DNA of 64,000 nt from Prado023 sp963798745 (lineage in GTDB: Bacteria > Actinomycetota > Actinomycetes > S36-B12 > CAIYMF01): the NCBI GenBank assembly GCA_963798745.1, contig CAWCUF010000007.1:248001-312000 (forward strand), read 5' to 3'. Positions 18,529 to 26,508 of this stretch are shown in pieces. Under the pieces are notes generated by a model. That model did not search any database. It was not told the origin of the DNA and saw only the letters and a program-made list of their open reading frames with translations. Position 1 is the first letter of the stretch. Every line of letters begins with the position of its first letter. The position numbers were made by a program, and so were the translations under genes.

Positions 18529-18600
18529 GTGCCCGGCGATCCGCGGGAATCGGGAGGAGGCTGCCGCCCGGCGGCGGCCGACGGCTCCCGGCACCTCCAC

Positions 18601-18642
18601 AAAGGGCGAAGGCCCCCGCTGTTGCGGGGGTCTTCGCTCTTT
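18601..18642 (+). terminator. Terminator hairpin, copy 2 (in second repeat unit)
   Basis: Identical to the hairpin at 18487-18528, displaced by 114 bases as part of the tandem unit. It would act as a back-up terminator. Confidence 0.8.
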
Positions 18643-18811
18643 GTGCCCGGCGATCCGCGGGAATCGGGAGGAGGCTGCCGCCCGGCGGCGGCCGACGGCT
18701 CCCGGCACCTCCACGAAGTCAAGAGCCCCCGGCAGGACGGGATCCACATGTGCAGCGGGTTCGCGACGGACGTGCTGGGCGGATCCGCTGGCCTGGCCCT
18801 ACCGTCAGAAG

Positions 18812-19180
18812 ATGAGCTACGACGTGGACCTCGCAGAACGGACTCGGGCAGTCGTGGCCGCCCTGGCCGCGGACTTCACAGAGCAGCAGATGTTCGGTGG
18901 GCTGGCCTTCATGGTCGCCGGGCACATGGCCTGCGCGATCAGGGGCGATGACCTGTTGGTGCGTGTCGGGGCATCGGGACGTCCGCAGGCCTTGGCGCGT
19001 GGAGCCCGCGACATGGTCATGGGTCGGCGCACGATGCGGGGGTTCGTCGTCGTTGTCGGTGGTGAGTTGCGCGAGGCGGATGCCCTGGCCGGATGGGTCC
19101 GGGTGGGCCTGCAGTTCGCGCTGTCGCTGCCACCGAAGCAGCCTGCCCCCCTGCGGAGCACCACGGGGACGGAGCCCTGA
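18812..19180 (+). CDS. TfoX N-terminal domain protein
   Basis: A 122-residue protein with the single TfoX_N fold: a helix, then TEQQMFGGLAFMVAGHMACAI, matching the family's MFGGxxF pattern, then a strand-rich end. In proteobacteria TfoX regulates competence, but the stand-alone actinobacterial domain has no established role. ATG 18812 begins the conserved region. Isolated between the ssrA repeats and a convergent gene. Confidence 0.85.
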   Translation: MSYDVDLAERTRAVVAALAADFTEQQMFGGLAFMVAGHMACAIRGDDLLVRVGASGRPQALARGARDMVMGRRTMRGFVVVVGGELREADALAGWVRVGLQFALSLPPKQPAPLRSTTGTEP

Positions 19181-19237
19181 GCGTGGCCGCAACGCCCGGA
19201 GCGGCTGATCCAGCGCTGAGCCTGCGCCACACGTGAC

Positions 19238-19993
19238 TCATCCCCTCGCGGCGGCCTCGAGATTCCTGCGCGCATCGACCATGGCGGGCCCGTACCAGGA
19301 CAGCGCCCTGCCTGCGATGAGCACCGTCCGGACCGGCGCCAGCGACTCGGGTCCGTCGTGTGCGCTGAACGGGTACGGCTCGTCGGGCAGGAGCGCGATG
19401 TCCGGCCGTTCGGCCAGTATCCGGGCCGGCGCGGCGCGGGGATAGCGGCTGCCCACAGCGGCCACCACGTTGTGCCAGCCCAGGCGCGTGAGCACGTCGT
19501 TGACATAGGTACCGGGCCCGACCCACATCCACGGGTCGCGCCACACCGGGACGGCGACCCGCAGGGCGCTGTTCGCAGGCGGCCGGCGCCACGTCTCGTG
19601 GGCATGGAGAAGCCAGTCCGGCGGTGCGTCGAGCGCGAGAACCCCGCACAGGAGCCGGTCCAGGCTGTCGAGCGCGTCAGCAACGCTGTCGATCCGGGTC
19701 ACCCAGACCGGGATTCCGTCGGCTCGCAACCGCTCCACGTCGGCACGACGGTTCTCCTCCTGGTTGGCCACGACCAGGTCAGGGCGCAGGCCCTTGATGG
19801 CGGCGAGGTCGGGGTTCTTGGTGCCACGGACCCGGATCACGTCAAGGCCGGCGGGATGGGCGCACCACTGGGTTGCGCCCACCAGCCTGCCGGGCGCACT
19901 GATCGCGATGGCCTCGGTCAATGAGGGCACCAAGCAGACCACCCGGGCAGGCGTGGTCGCCAGCCGGAGTTCGGCGCCCAGGTCGTCGCGCAT
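19238..19993 (-). CDS. Helical backbone metal receptor family protein (BtuF/FhuD-like)
   Basis: A 251-residue protein with the two-lobed periplasmic-binding fold of iron-siderophore or cobalamin receptors: RVVCLVPSLTEAIAIS at the N-terminus, LRPDLVVANQEENRR, a long linking helix, and a second lobe ending with VRTVLIAGRALSWYG. It has no signal peptide or lipobox, so as written it is cytoplasmic, and there is no ABC permease nearby. Such orphan, unexported members are known in actinobacteria, with unclear function. Confidence 0.82.
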   Translation of the reverse strand: MRDDLGAELRLATTPARVVCLVPSLTEAIAISAPGRLVGATQWCAHPAGLDVIRVRGTKNPDLAAIKGLRPDLVVANQEENRRADVERLRADGIPVWVTRIDSVADALDSLDRLLCGVLALDAPPDWLLHAHETWRRPPANSALRVAVPVWRDPWMWVGPGTYVNDVLTRLGWHNVVAAVGSRYPRAAPARILAERPDIALLPDEPYPFSAHDGPESLAPVRTVLIAGRALSWYGPAMVDARRNLEAAARG

Positions 19994-20050
19994 GCGTCCA
20001 TCCTCCCGCGCGGCGCCGCGGCGTGCCGGACCGCAGCCTCCCGCGCAGGA

Positions 20051-20118
20051 CTGGGTGAGCCATGCTGGGGTGGCGGGCTGGGGACCGGGTGGGCCATGCT
20101 GGCGTGTCGGCTGGGGAC
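20051..20118. repeat. Imperfect 34-bp tandem repeat downstream of the HNH remnant
   Basis: Two imperfect copies at a 34-base period, each containing a GCCATGCTGG word (20059 and 20093) and ending in GGCTGGGGAC. It starts 16 bases past the stop codon of the minus-strand HNH fragment, in the gap to the metal receptor gene. Confidence 0.8.
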
Positions 20119-20133
20119 CCGCTCGTCACTCGA

Positions 20134-20571
20134 TCAGGACAGCTGTACGGGCGCCTCTGCGGTGATCTCGAACCCGGCGGGTATCCGCCATCGCCACCCT
20201 GGGGGACCTCCGCTGTTGCTGTCCCCGCTGTCGTGGGTCGAACTGGAGTCCCGTGGCTCGAGATCCCCACCCGCGTGCGTCTCGAGGACGTGGTGCCGCC
20301 GACAGAGCGGGCCGAGGTTGGCGGCCACTGTCGAACCGCGTGGCCGGGGCAGCGTGTGGTCGAGGTCGCACCGGTTCGAGGGCTGTCGGCACCCGGGGAA
20401 GCGGCAGTGCGGCTCCCGGGCCCGAACCAGCCGAGCCAGACCCGCCGACCGAATCGTGCGGAAGATCACCGGGCACAGCCGGGTGGGGACGGTGGGCGCG
20501 TCCCGCGGCTCTCCAGGCAGGGCTCCTGACGCAGGCGATGGTTGTTCCCTCGGACGGGGACGCGCCACCAT
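20134..20571 (-). pseudogene. 5'-truncated DUF222/13E12-type HNH endonuclease
   Basis: A 145-residue frame holding only the C-terminal HNH part: RLVRAREPHCRFPGC, RCDLDHTLP with the catalytic DH, NLGPLCRRHHVLETH. Full-length relatives carry about 250-350 further N-terminal residues (DUF222). Here the frame stops having family character at its N-terminus, only 35 bases from a divergent gene. The HNH core looks intact, so a short nuclease could still be made, but I read it as a decayed gene. This repeated family is often multi-copy and mobile in actinobacteria. Confidence 0.75.
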
Positions 20572-20605
20572 GTAGTGGTACGGGGCCGGGCGCTACCATC
20601 GCCAG

Positions 20606-21703
20606 GTGGGGGATAGCCAGCAGTCCATGGAACGCGATCCGCAGACCGGCCTGCCCACGGGGCAAGGCGGGGACTTCCTGGCTGAGTTGGCCAGGCAGGT
20701 CCAGACCCGATCTCGAGATGAGTCCGCGGCCAGGGGTGCCATCGCACTGGTCGACCTGGACTACCTGACCGCTATCAATGAGCGACGTGGCCACCTGATC
20801 GGCGACCAGGTGATCCTGGAGTTCGCCACCCGGCTGCGGGCCGTCGCCCCGGAGGCGACGATTGCCCGGATCGGGGGTGACGACTTCGTCCTGATGTTCA
20901 AGGAGCGTCCCCCTGCCGAGGTGGCCGACCTCCTCCTGGACGCCCGATGTGCCGCGCGTGGGCCGATGCCCACCGATGCCGGCCCGGTGGACGTCACCTT
21001 CTCCGGCGGAGTCACCACGATGGGCGCCGACCCCGACCAGGCCATGGGCAGGGCCTTCCGCGCACTGTTCCAGGCCAAGGACTCCGGTCGGGACCAGATC
21101 CGGGTCTACGACGAGGCCACGGTGTCGTTCGCCGAGGGCCGTAGGGCGCTGTTGGCCCGCATCGACCAACTCCAGCGCTTGGTCGAGAAGATGTCCACCG
21201 AGGCGCGCACGGACTCCCTGACCGGCCTGCCCAACCGACGCCGGATGGACGAGGAGGCCCAGCGGGCCGACCGGATCCGCGCCCGCAGGCCGCCGCGCAC
21301 CGACTCGATCCTGTTCCTCGACCTGGACCGGTTCGGCATGCTCAACCATCGTCGTGGCCAGGAGGCCGGCGACGACGCGCTGCGGGAGGTCGGCATCGTC
21401 CTGAGCACCACCTGTCGCCCCGAGGACCGGCCGTTCCGGCGCGGGGGCGAGGAGTTCGTCGTCCTGCTGCCCGACACCCCGGAGTGGGCTGCGGTCATCG
21501 TGGGCGAGCGGATCCGACGAGCCATCCTGGACCTCGCTGTCCCGCACGCTGGCCATCCGGACACCCCGCTGCTGACCGCGACGGTCGTTGTCGCGGAGGT
21601 CCGACCCGGGGAGCTCACCGACGAGTCCATCGAGCGTGCCGCCACCACGGCCTTCGGCGCCAAGCGGCAAGGGCTGCGCAACCGGGTCCATGTCGCGGAG
21701 TAG
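20606..21703 (+). CDS. Tandem double-GGDEF protein (diguanylate cyclase)
   Basis: A 365-residue cytosolic protein with two GGDEF domains in series and no sensor or membrane segment. The first (about residues 10-170) has ALVDLDYLTAINERRGH and the signature GGDDF. The second (about 200-365) has DSLTGLPNRRRMDEE, FLDLDRFGMLNHRRGQEAGDDAL and the canonical GGEEF, so only the second is expected to make cyclic di-GMP from GTP. A coiled segment joins them. GTG 20606 is taken as start; ATG 20627 is equally possible and neither has a good ribosome site. Confidence 0.85.
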   Translation: MGDSQQSMERDPQTGLPTGQGGDFLAELARQVQTRSRDESAARGAIALVDLDYLTAINERRGHLIGDQVILEFATRLRAVAPEATIARIGGDDFVLMFKERPPAEVADLLLDARCAARGPMPTDAGPVDVTFSGGVTTMGADPDQAMGRAFRALFQAKDSGRDQIRVYDEATVSFAEGRRALLARIDQLQRLVEKMSTEARTDSLTGLPNRRRMDEEAQRADRIRARRPPRTDSILFLDLDRFGMLNHRRGQEAGDDALREVGIVLSTTCRPEDRPFRRGGEEFVVLLPDTPEWAAVIVGERIRRAILDLAVPHAGHPDTPLLTATVVVAEVRPGELTDESIERAATTAFGAKRQGLRNRVHVAE

Positions 21704-21763
21704 ACCCAGCCCGTCGTCCGGCCGCGACCTTGCCGAGGCTGGTCAGTCCACGGATCCGGGACC

Positions 21764-22147
21764 TCAGAGCGCTGCGGGCTCGTCCACATCGCAGCCGTCG
21801 GTGAATCGCTGCCACAGCGGCGCCACGATCTGAGCATGACGCAGTAGGAACAATCGCTCGTCGAGTCCCTTGCGTCGCATCCAGCCGGTGACCTCGTGAC
21901 CGGACTTGCTCGCATTGCACGGACCGCACGCGGGCACGACGTTGGCCAGCGTGTAGCGCCCGCCGCGGGCGATCGGTAGGACGCAGTCGCGCTGCACCAT
22001 CGGTTCGGTGGCGCCGCAGTAGGCGCAGCACCCCCACTCTGCACACAGCCGCGCCCACTGCTCGTCGGTCAGGTCGTGTGTGACCCGTGCCATCCGCCGG
22101 GTGCGCCGACGGGCAACGCGGGTCCGGCGGGTTCGGTTGGCCGGCAT
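21764..22147 (-). CDS. Small HNH-type protein with altered first His
   Basis: A 127-residue basic protein with an HNH fold: CAYCGA (first CxxC), a strand and IARGGRYTLANVVPAC, then CGPCNASK (second CxxC). The canonical DH of the beta-beta-alpha metal motif is DC here (QRDCVLPIARGG), so a catalytic His is replaced by Cys. The N-terminus is Arg-rich. ATG 22147 begins the compact basic region. It could be a degraded nuclease or a DNA-binding derivative; I cannot say which. Confidence 0.72.
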   Translation of the reverse strand: MPANRTRRTRVARRRTRRMARVTHDLTDEQWARLCAEWGCCAYCGATEPMVQRDCVLPIARGGRYTLANVVPACGPCNASKSGHEVTGWMRRKGLDERLFLLRHAQIVAPLWQRFTDGCDVDEPAAL

Positions 22148-22232
22148 GCAGCCGAGGCTACCGCCGCACCTGATCGTTGACCCCATGTCAGCGATCGGGC
22201 AGTTGCAGTGCCGGATCGATGACAGAAGGTCT

Positions 22233-22267
22233 CGCCAGTCGCCAGTCGCCAGTCGCCAGACGCCAGA
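22233..22267. repeat. Heptanucleotide microsatellite
   Basis: Five head-to-tail 7-base units: CGCCAGT three times, then CGCCAGA twice, in the gap between the small HNH gene and the cysteine hydrolase gene. Confidence 0.95.
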
Positions 22268-22361
22268 CGCCCCCGCGCAGTCGGCCCGACGCGCGCCCGC
22301 AGCGGCCATGCCGCACTGTCGCCCGGATGCCCGGCGGTCAAGGCATCCGGGCGTCGCGGCG

Positions 22362-22994
22362 TCAGTAGCCGCGCGAGGTGTCGTCGGTGGACTGCCCGCC
22401 AAGCGCCGCGGTGAACTCCGATCCGGCCATCGGCTTGGAGAACATCGGGTAGTCGTACTTGATGGCGTTGGCGTGCTCCTCCATGCTGGTCGCCCCCACG
22501 CAGTCGGTGAGCGTGACGACCTCGAAGCCCTTCTCGTAGGCCGAGCGCATCGTCGACTCGACGCAGCAGTTGGTCAGGAAGCCGCCGAGCGCGACCGTCT
22601 TGATGCCCTTGCTGCGCAGGATGAAGTCGAGGTTGGTGCTGGCGAACGCGTCCAGCCCGCGCTTGCCCTCCAGGACGATGTCGCCGGCCTCGGGGGAGAC
22701 CTCCTCGACGAACTCCGCCCCCCAGCTGCCCTTGACGAAGGCATTGGTGTCCACCACTCCCTTGAGGATCCCGTACGGGTGCTCGGTGATCTCGCCGTAG
22801 CCCTCTGCGAACTGGATCGGCGAGTGGATGATGGTCGCGCCGGCGGCGCGGGCGGCAGCCGCGGTGCTCTGGGCGGTGGCGAGCATGTCGGTCTGCTCCA
22901 TCACGTCGGCGACGGCGCCGTGCAGCGCCCCGCCCTCACTTGTGAAGTCGTTCTGGAACTCGACGAGTACGACGGCGGTGGTCTTGGGGTCCAT
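22362..22994 (-). CDS. Isochorismatase-like cysteine hydrolase
   Basis: A 210-residue cysteine hydrolase of the isochorismatase/nicotinamidase superfamily. The catalytic Asp is in VLVEFQNDFTSEGG (Asp15), a Lys is expected in the central region, and the nucleophile lies in GGFLTNCCVEST, with the cis-peptide region before it. Substrates in the family include isochorismate, nicotinamide and ureido or carbamoyl compounds. ATG 22994 has AGGAG 5 bases upstream. It is isolated, so the substrate is not deducible. Confidence 0.88.
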   Translation of the reverse strand: MDPKTTAVVLVEFQNDFTSEGGALHGAVADVMEQTDMLATAQSTAAAARAAGATIIHSPIQFAEGYGEITEHPYGILKGVVDTNAFVKGSWGAEFVEEVSPEAGDIVLEGKRGLDAFASTNLDFILRSKGIKTVALGGFLTNCCVESTMRSAYEKGFEVVTLTDCVGATSMEEHANAIKYDYPMFSKPMAGSEFTAALGGQSTDDTSRGY

Positions 22995-23101
22995 GTCATC
23001 TCCTGGGTCGGGGCGCGGTGGTAGTGGGCAGCGATGCAGCGCTGTCCTACCACAGCCGACGGTTCCTGCGCATACCACGGATGGCCCGCCCGCGCCGGAG
23101 T

Positions 23102-23623
23102 TCACATCGGCGAGACCGCAACCTCGCTCTCCCCGGTGGACTGCGAGATCTCCGTGCCCGCCTGCTCGATCAACTGGTCGGCCAGGTGGCGCAACGCACG
23201 GGCGACCGCGACCTGGTCGCCGATCCTCGGCTCCGGAGGATCTGCGGGGCGTCGGTGGCTGACCCCGGTGGCGCGCACCTCGGCCATCGGGTCGGCCACC
23301 AGGACCGCGCGCGCGGTCGTGTCCTCGCCCTCGAACACAGAGATCCGCACGGTCCACTGGTGCGCGGCCTGTGGGGCGTCGGAGTCAGCCGCCACGGCCA
23401 CCGGCGGGCCGGCCTCAGTCTCGGCGGGCGCTTCGCCGACCGGGTGCACGCGCAGTACCGAGCCCGGCCCCGGATAGAGCAGCCCGGTGTGGCCATCGCT
23501 CCACCGCACCAGGTACGGCGGCGCGCCGCCCTCCCCGTGCACCTCCAGGATCTCGCCGTCCCGGGTCGGCCGATCGACCTGCTCGCCAGCCATCACGATC
23601 CGGTCGCCCACTGATGCCTTCAT
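23102..23623 (-). CDS. DUF1918-DUF1876 fusion protein
   Basis: A 173-residue protein of two small domains usually found in separate actinobacterial proteins. Residues 1-60 are DUF1918 (MKASVGDRIVM, DGEILEVHG, PPYLVRWSDGHTGLLYPG), a small beta barrel. Residues about 85-165 are DUF1876-like (WTVRISVFEGEDTTARAVL, HRRPADPPEPRIGDQVAVARAL). Function is unknown for both; DUF1876 is a dsRBD-like fold found in stress-induced proteins. ATG 23623 follows GAGGAGG closely. Monocistronic. Confidence 0.8.
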   Translation of the reverse strand: MKASVGDRIVMAGEQVDRPTRDGEILEVHGEGGAPPYLVRWSDGHTGLLYPGPGSVLRVHPVGEAPAETEAGPPVAVAADSDAPQAAHQWTVRISVFEGEDTTARAVLVADPMAEVRATGVSHRRPADPPEPRIGDQVAVARALRHLADQLIEQAGTEISQSTGESEVAVSPM

Positions 23624-23777
23624 CGCCCCTCCTCGTTCGAGTGTCCCTGCACCTCCACTCTGCCGCGCCCGAGGGCGCCAAGGAAGGTCCAATGGGCATC
23701 TCCTGCACATCGGGCTACGATCCTTCGAAGCCCAGGTGGCGCCGTGCCGCTGCTGACCCTGTGCGATCGGAGGGCGC

Positions 23778-24128
23778 GTGCTCGACATCCCCGCGGAGCA
23801 GTTCGAGGCGCTGGTCGCCGACGCACTCGACGAGATCCCCGCCGAGCTGGCCCGGCTGATCAGCAACTGCGTGGTGCTGGTCGCCGACGATGTGGCGCCC
23901 GGCGCCCAACGCCTGCTAGGGCTCTACGAGGGAGTGCCGCTGACCGACCGCGACGGCTGGTACTCGGGCGTGCTGCCCGACCGGATCACCCTCTATCGGT
24001 TGCCCATCCTGCGGCTGTGCGGCACCGAGGCCGACGTCGTCGAGCAGGTCCGGATCACGGTGATCCACGAGGTCGGTCACCACTTCGGCATCGGCGAGGC
24101 GCGCCTGCACGAGCTCGGGTGGGGCTGA
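23778..24128 (+). CDS. Minimal zincin-like metallopeptidase family protein
   Basis: A 116-residue protein of the small zincin family (PF06262 type). The HExxH motif is in VIHEVGHHFGIGEARLHELG, supplying two zinc His and the catalytic Glu, with a further downstream acidic ligand. No signal peptide. GTG 23778 with GGAGG 4 bases upstream. Physiological substrate unknown. The phosphofructokinase gene follows 83 bases later. Confidence 0.87.
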   Translation: MLDIPAEQFEALVADALDEIPAELARLISNCVVLVADDVAPGAQRLLGLYEGVPLTDRDGWYSGVLPDRITLYRLPILRLCGTEADVVEQVRITVIHEVGHHFGIGEARLHELGWG

Positions 24129-24211
24129 GCGGCACCTGCCGGCTGCCCGCTCACTGGGCAGGAGCGGGGCCTGGCTCAATAGGCTGTTCCCACACTTCTC
24201 CGGGAGGTCCC

Positions 24212-26506
24212 ATGCCCGCGTCGACCGATCCACGCGCCGCCGAACGGCCAGCCATGCCCTCGGCCGAGGACCAGCCCCGTGCGGCCCGCCGCCCGGCGCT
24301 GGCCGTGCTCACCTCCGGCGGCGACGCCCAGGGGATGAACGCGACGGTGCGGGCGGTGGTGCGCACCGCGATCGCCCGGGGGGCTGATGCCTATGCCGTC
24401 TACGAGGGCCTGCAGGGCCTGGTCGACGGTGGGCAGCGCATCCGCAGGTGCGACTGGGACTCGGTCAGCGGCATCATCCACCTGGGGGGCACCATGATCG
24501 GCACCGCCCGGTCCGCGGACTTCCGGGTTCGCGCGGGTCGGTTGCGGGCAGCGCGCAACCTCGTCGAACGCGGGATCGACCGACTCGTGGTGATCGGGGG
24601 CGACGGCTCGCTGACCGGCACCGACATCTTCCGCAGCGAGTGGTCCGGGCTGCTCGCCGAACTCGTGGCCTCCGGCGAGCTGAGCGCCGAGCAGGCCCAC
24701 GCCCACCAGCACCTGATCATCGCCGGGGCGGTCGGTTCGATCGACAACGACATGGTCGGCACCGACAAGACGATCGGCGCGGACTCGGCGATGCACCGCA
24801 TCGTCGAGGCCATCGACGCCCTGGGGTCCACAGCGGCCAGCCATCAGCGCTCCTTCGTGGTCGAGGTGATGGGCCGTCATTGCGGCTACCTGACCGTGAT
24901 GTGTGCCATCGCCGGCGGGGCCGACTACATCCTGATCCCCGAGGTGCGCCCCGGACCGGGCTGGGAGGACCGCCTGATCGCACGACTGACGGCCGGACGG
25001 GCCGCCGGTCGGCGCGACAACCTCGTGCTGGTCGCCGAGGGGGTCATCGACTCCTCCGGCCAGCCGATCACCGCCCAGATGGTCGCCGACCTGGTCACCG
25101 AGCGGGCGGGCGAGGACACGCGGGTCACGATCCTGGGTCATGTGCAGCGCGGTGGCACACCCAGCGCCTACGACCGCTGGATGCCGACCCTGATGGGCCA
25201 TGCCGCGGCCAATGAGGTGCTCGATGCGGGCCCGGATCACGTCTCGGCCCTGATCGGGATCCACAACAATCGCGTGGACCGGATGCCACTGATGGACGCC
25301 GTCGCGTCGACGCAGGCCATCCCGGCCCTCATCGAGGCCGATGAGCACCAGGCCGCGCTGGCTGCCCGCGGCTCGTCGTTCACCGAGATGGTGCGCGTCT
25401 TCGAGGGGATCGCCCAGCCGGAGCCGATGTTCCCCAGCCAGGGCACGACGATCGGGATCATCCACGCCGGCGGCCTCGCCCCCGGGATGAACGCGGCGGT
25501 GCGCGCGGCCGTGCGCTTCGGGATCTCGCGCGGGCACGACATGGTCGGCATCCGCGGTGGCTTCCCGGGCCTGCTCACCGACCGCGTCGAGCCGCTGGGC
25601 TGGGAGGCGGTGGACGCCTGGGCGGCCCTTGGCGGCGCTGAGCTGGGCACCAGCCGGACCACCCCGGGTGCCGAGGAGTTCGCCGAGGTCGGCGACGCCC
25701 TGGCGCGCAACTCGATCGACGCGCTGCTGGTCATCGGCGGGCATCGCGCCTACATGGCGGTCCGCGCGCTGGCCGCGCACCGCACGGAGCACCCCGGCCT
25801 GCGCATCCCGGTGATCTGCCTGCCGGCCTCCATCGACAACAACCTCCCGGGCTGGGAGATGAGCGTCGGGGCCGACACCGCGCTGAACGAGATCGTGCGT
25901 GACGTGGACCGGCTGCGGCAGTCCGCCAGCGCCTCGAGACGCGCCTTCATCGTCGAGACCATGGGACGCAAGTGCGGTTTCCTGGCGTTCATGTCCGCGC
26001 TGTGCACTGGTGCGGAGGAGGTCTACCTCAACGAGGACCCGCCGACCCTGGCCCGGCTCAACGAGGACGTGGCGGCGATGGTGCAGGGCTTCCGCAACGG
26101 TCGGCGGTTCCATCTGGCCATCCGCAACGAGGAGGCCAGCGTCGGTTACACCACCGAGTTCCTGCGCCAGCTGTTCACCGAGGAGTCCGGCGGACTGTTC
26201 AGCGTGCGCTCCTCGATCGTCGGCCACCTCCAGCAGGGCGGCTCACCCACGGCTTTCGACCGGGCGCACGCGGCCCGGCTGGCCGCGCACTGCGTCGACT
26301 GGTTGACCGGGTCGGTGCTGGCGGGGCGTTCCGACTGGCGCTTCACCGCAGTCGTGGACGGCCACCTGTCGACGATCGCGATCGACGAGGTGGCCCGCGT
26401 CTACGACCTGGACGCCCGCCGCCCGCGGGACCAGTGGTGGATGGAGCTCCGGTCGGTCATGGACCAACTCGCATGGCGGCCCAACGCCGACCCGTCGGGA
26501 GGATGA
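24212..26506 (+). CDS. Eukaryote-type tandem-domain 6-phosphofructokinase
   Basis: A 764-residue enzyme of two fused PFK domains, unlike the usual 320-residue bacterial enzyme. The N-half (to about residue 390) has LTSGGDAQGMNATVRAVV, GGDGS at 129-133 and SIDND with catalytic Asp178, and its motifs track animal and fungal PFK-1 closely (EVMGRHCGYL, VTILGHVQRGGTPSAYDR). The C-half has HAGGLAPGMNAAVRAAV, IGGHRAYM and SIDNN, as in eukaryotic allosteric halves, although the Asp (542) that eukaryotes lose is kept. It phosphorylates fructose 6-phosphate in glycolysis. ATG 24212 follows GGGAGG. A monooxygenase gene overlaps or abuts its end. Confidence 0.93.
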   Translation: MPASTDPRAAERPAMPSAEDQPRAARRPALAVLTSGGDAQGMNATVRAVVRTAIARGADAYAVYEGLQGLVDGGQRIRRCDWDSVSGIIHLGGTMIGTARSADFRVRAGRLRAARNLVERGIDRLVVIGGDGSLTGTDIFRSEWSGLLAELVASGELSAEQAHAHQHLIIAGAVGSIDNDMVGTDKTIGADSAMHRIVEAIDALGSTAASHQRSFVVEVMGRHCGYLTVMCAIAGGADYILIPEVRPGPGWEDRLIARLTAGRAAGRRDNLVLVAEGVIDSSGQPITAQMVADLVTERAGEDTRVTILGHVQRGGTPSAYDRWMPTLMGHAAANEVLDAGPDHVSALIGIHNNRVDRMPLMDAVASTQAIPALIEADEHQAALAARGSSFTEMVRVFEGIAQPEPMFPSQGTTIGIIHAGGLAPGMNAAVRAAVRFGISRGHDMVGIRGGFPGLLTDRVEPLGWEAVDAWAALGGAELGTSRTTPGAEEFAEVGDALARNSIDALLVIGGHRAYMAVRALAAHRTEHPGLRIPVICLPASIDNNLPGWEMSVGADTALNEIVRDVDRLRQSASASRRAFIVETMGRKCGFLAFMSALCTGAEEVYLNEDPPTLARLNEDVAAMVQGFRNGRRFHLAIRNEEASVGYTTEFLRQLFTEESGGLFSVRSSIVGHLQQGGSPTAFDRAHAARLAAHCVDWLTGSVLAGRSDWRFTAVVDGHLSTIAIDEVARVYDLDARRPRDQWWMELRSVMDQLAWRPNADPSGG

Positions 26507-26508
26507 CG

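Larger units (their letters stand above)
18487..18714 (+). repeat. Two identical 114-bp tandem units ending in copies of the ssrA 3' end
   Basis: Units 18487-18600 and 18601-18714 are identical base for base as I read them. Each starts with a terminator hairpin, passes through AATCGGGAGGAGGC, a GCCGCC/GGCGGC hairpin and GGCCGACGGC, and ends with TCCCGGCACCTCCAC, an exact copy of the last 15 bases of ssrA (18472-18486, from T-loop position 60 to one base past the discriminator). So three copies of the RNA 3' end occur at 114-base spacing. The rest of the unit is not derived from ssrA. Confidence 0.95.

Noticed and set aside
18715..23640. An integrated island at ssrA
   Set aside because: There is no integrase, phage gene or distal att copy beyond 18714; only the 114-base units carry the 15-base core.
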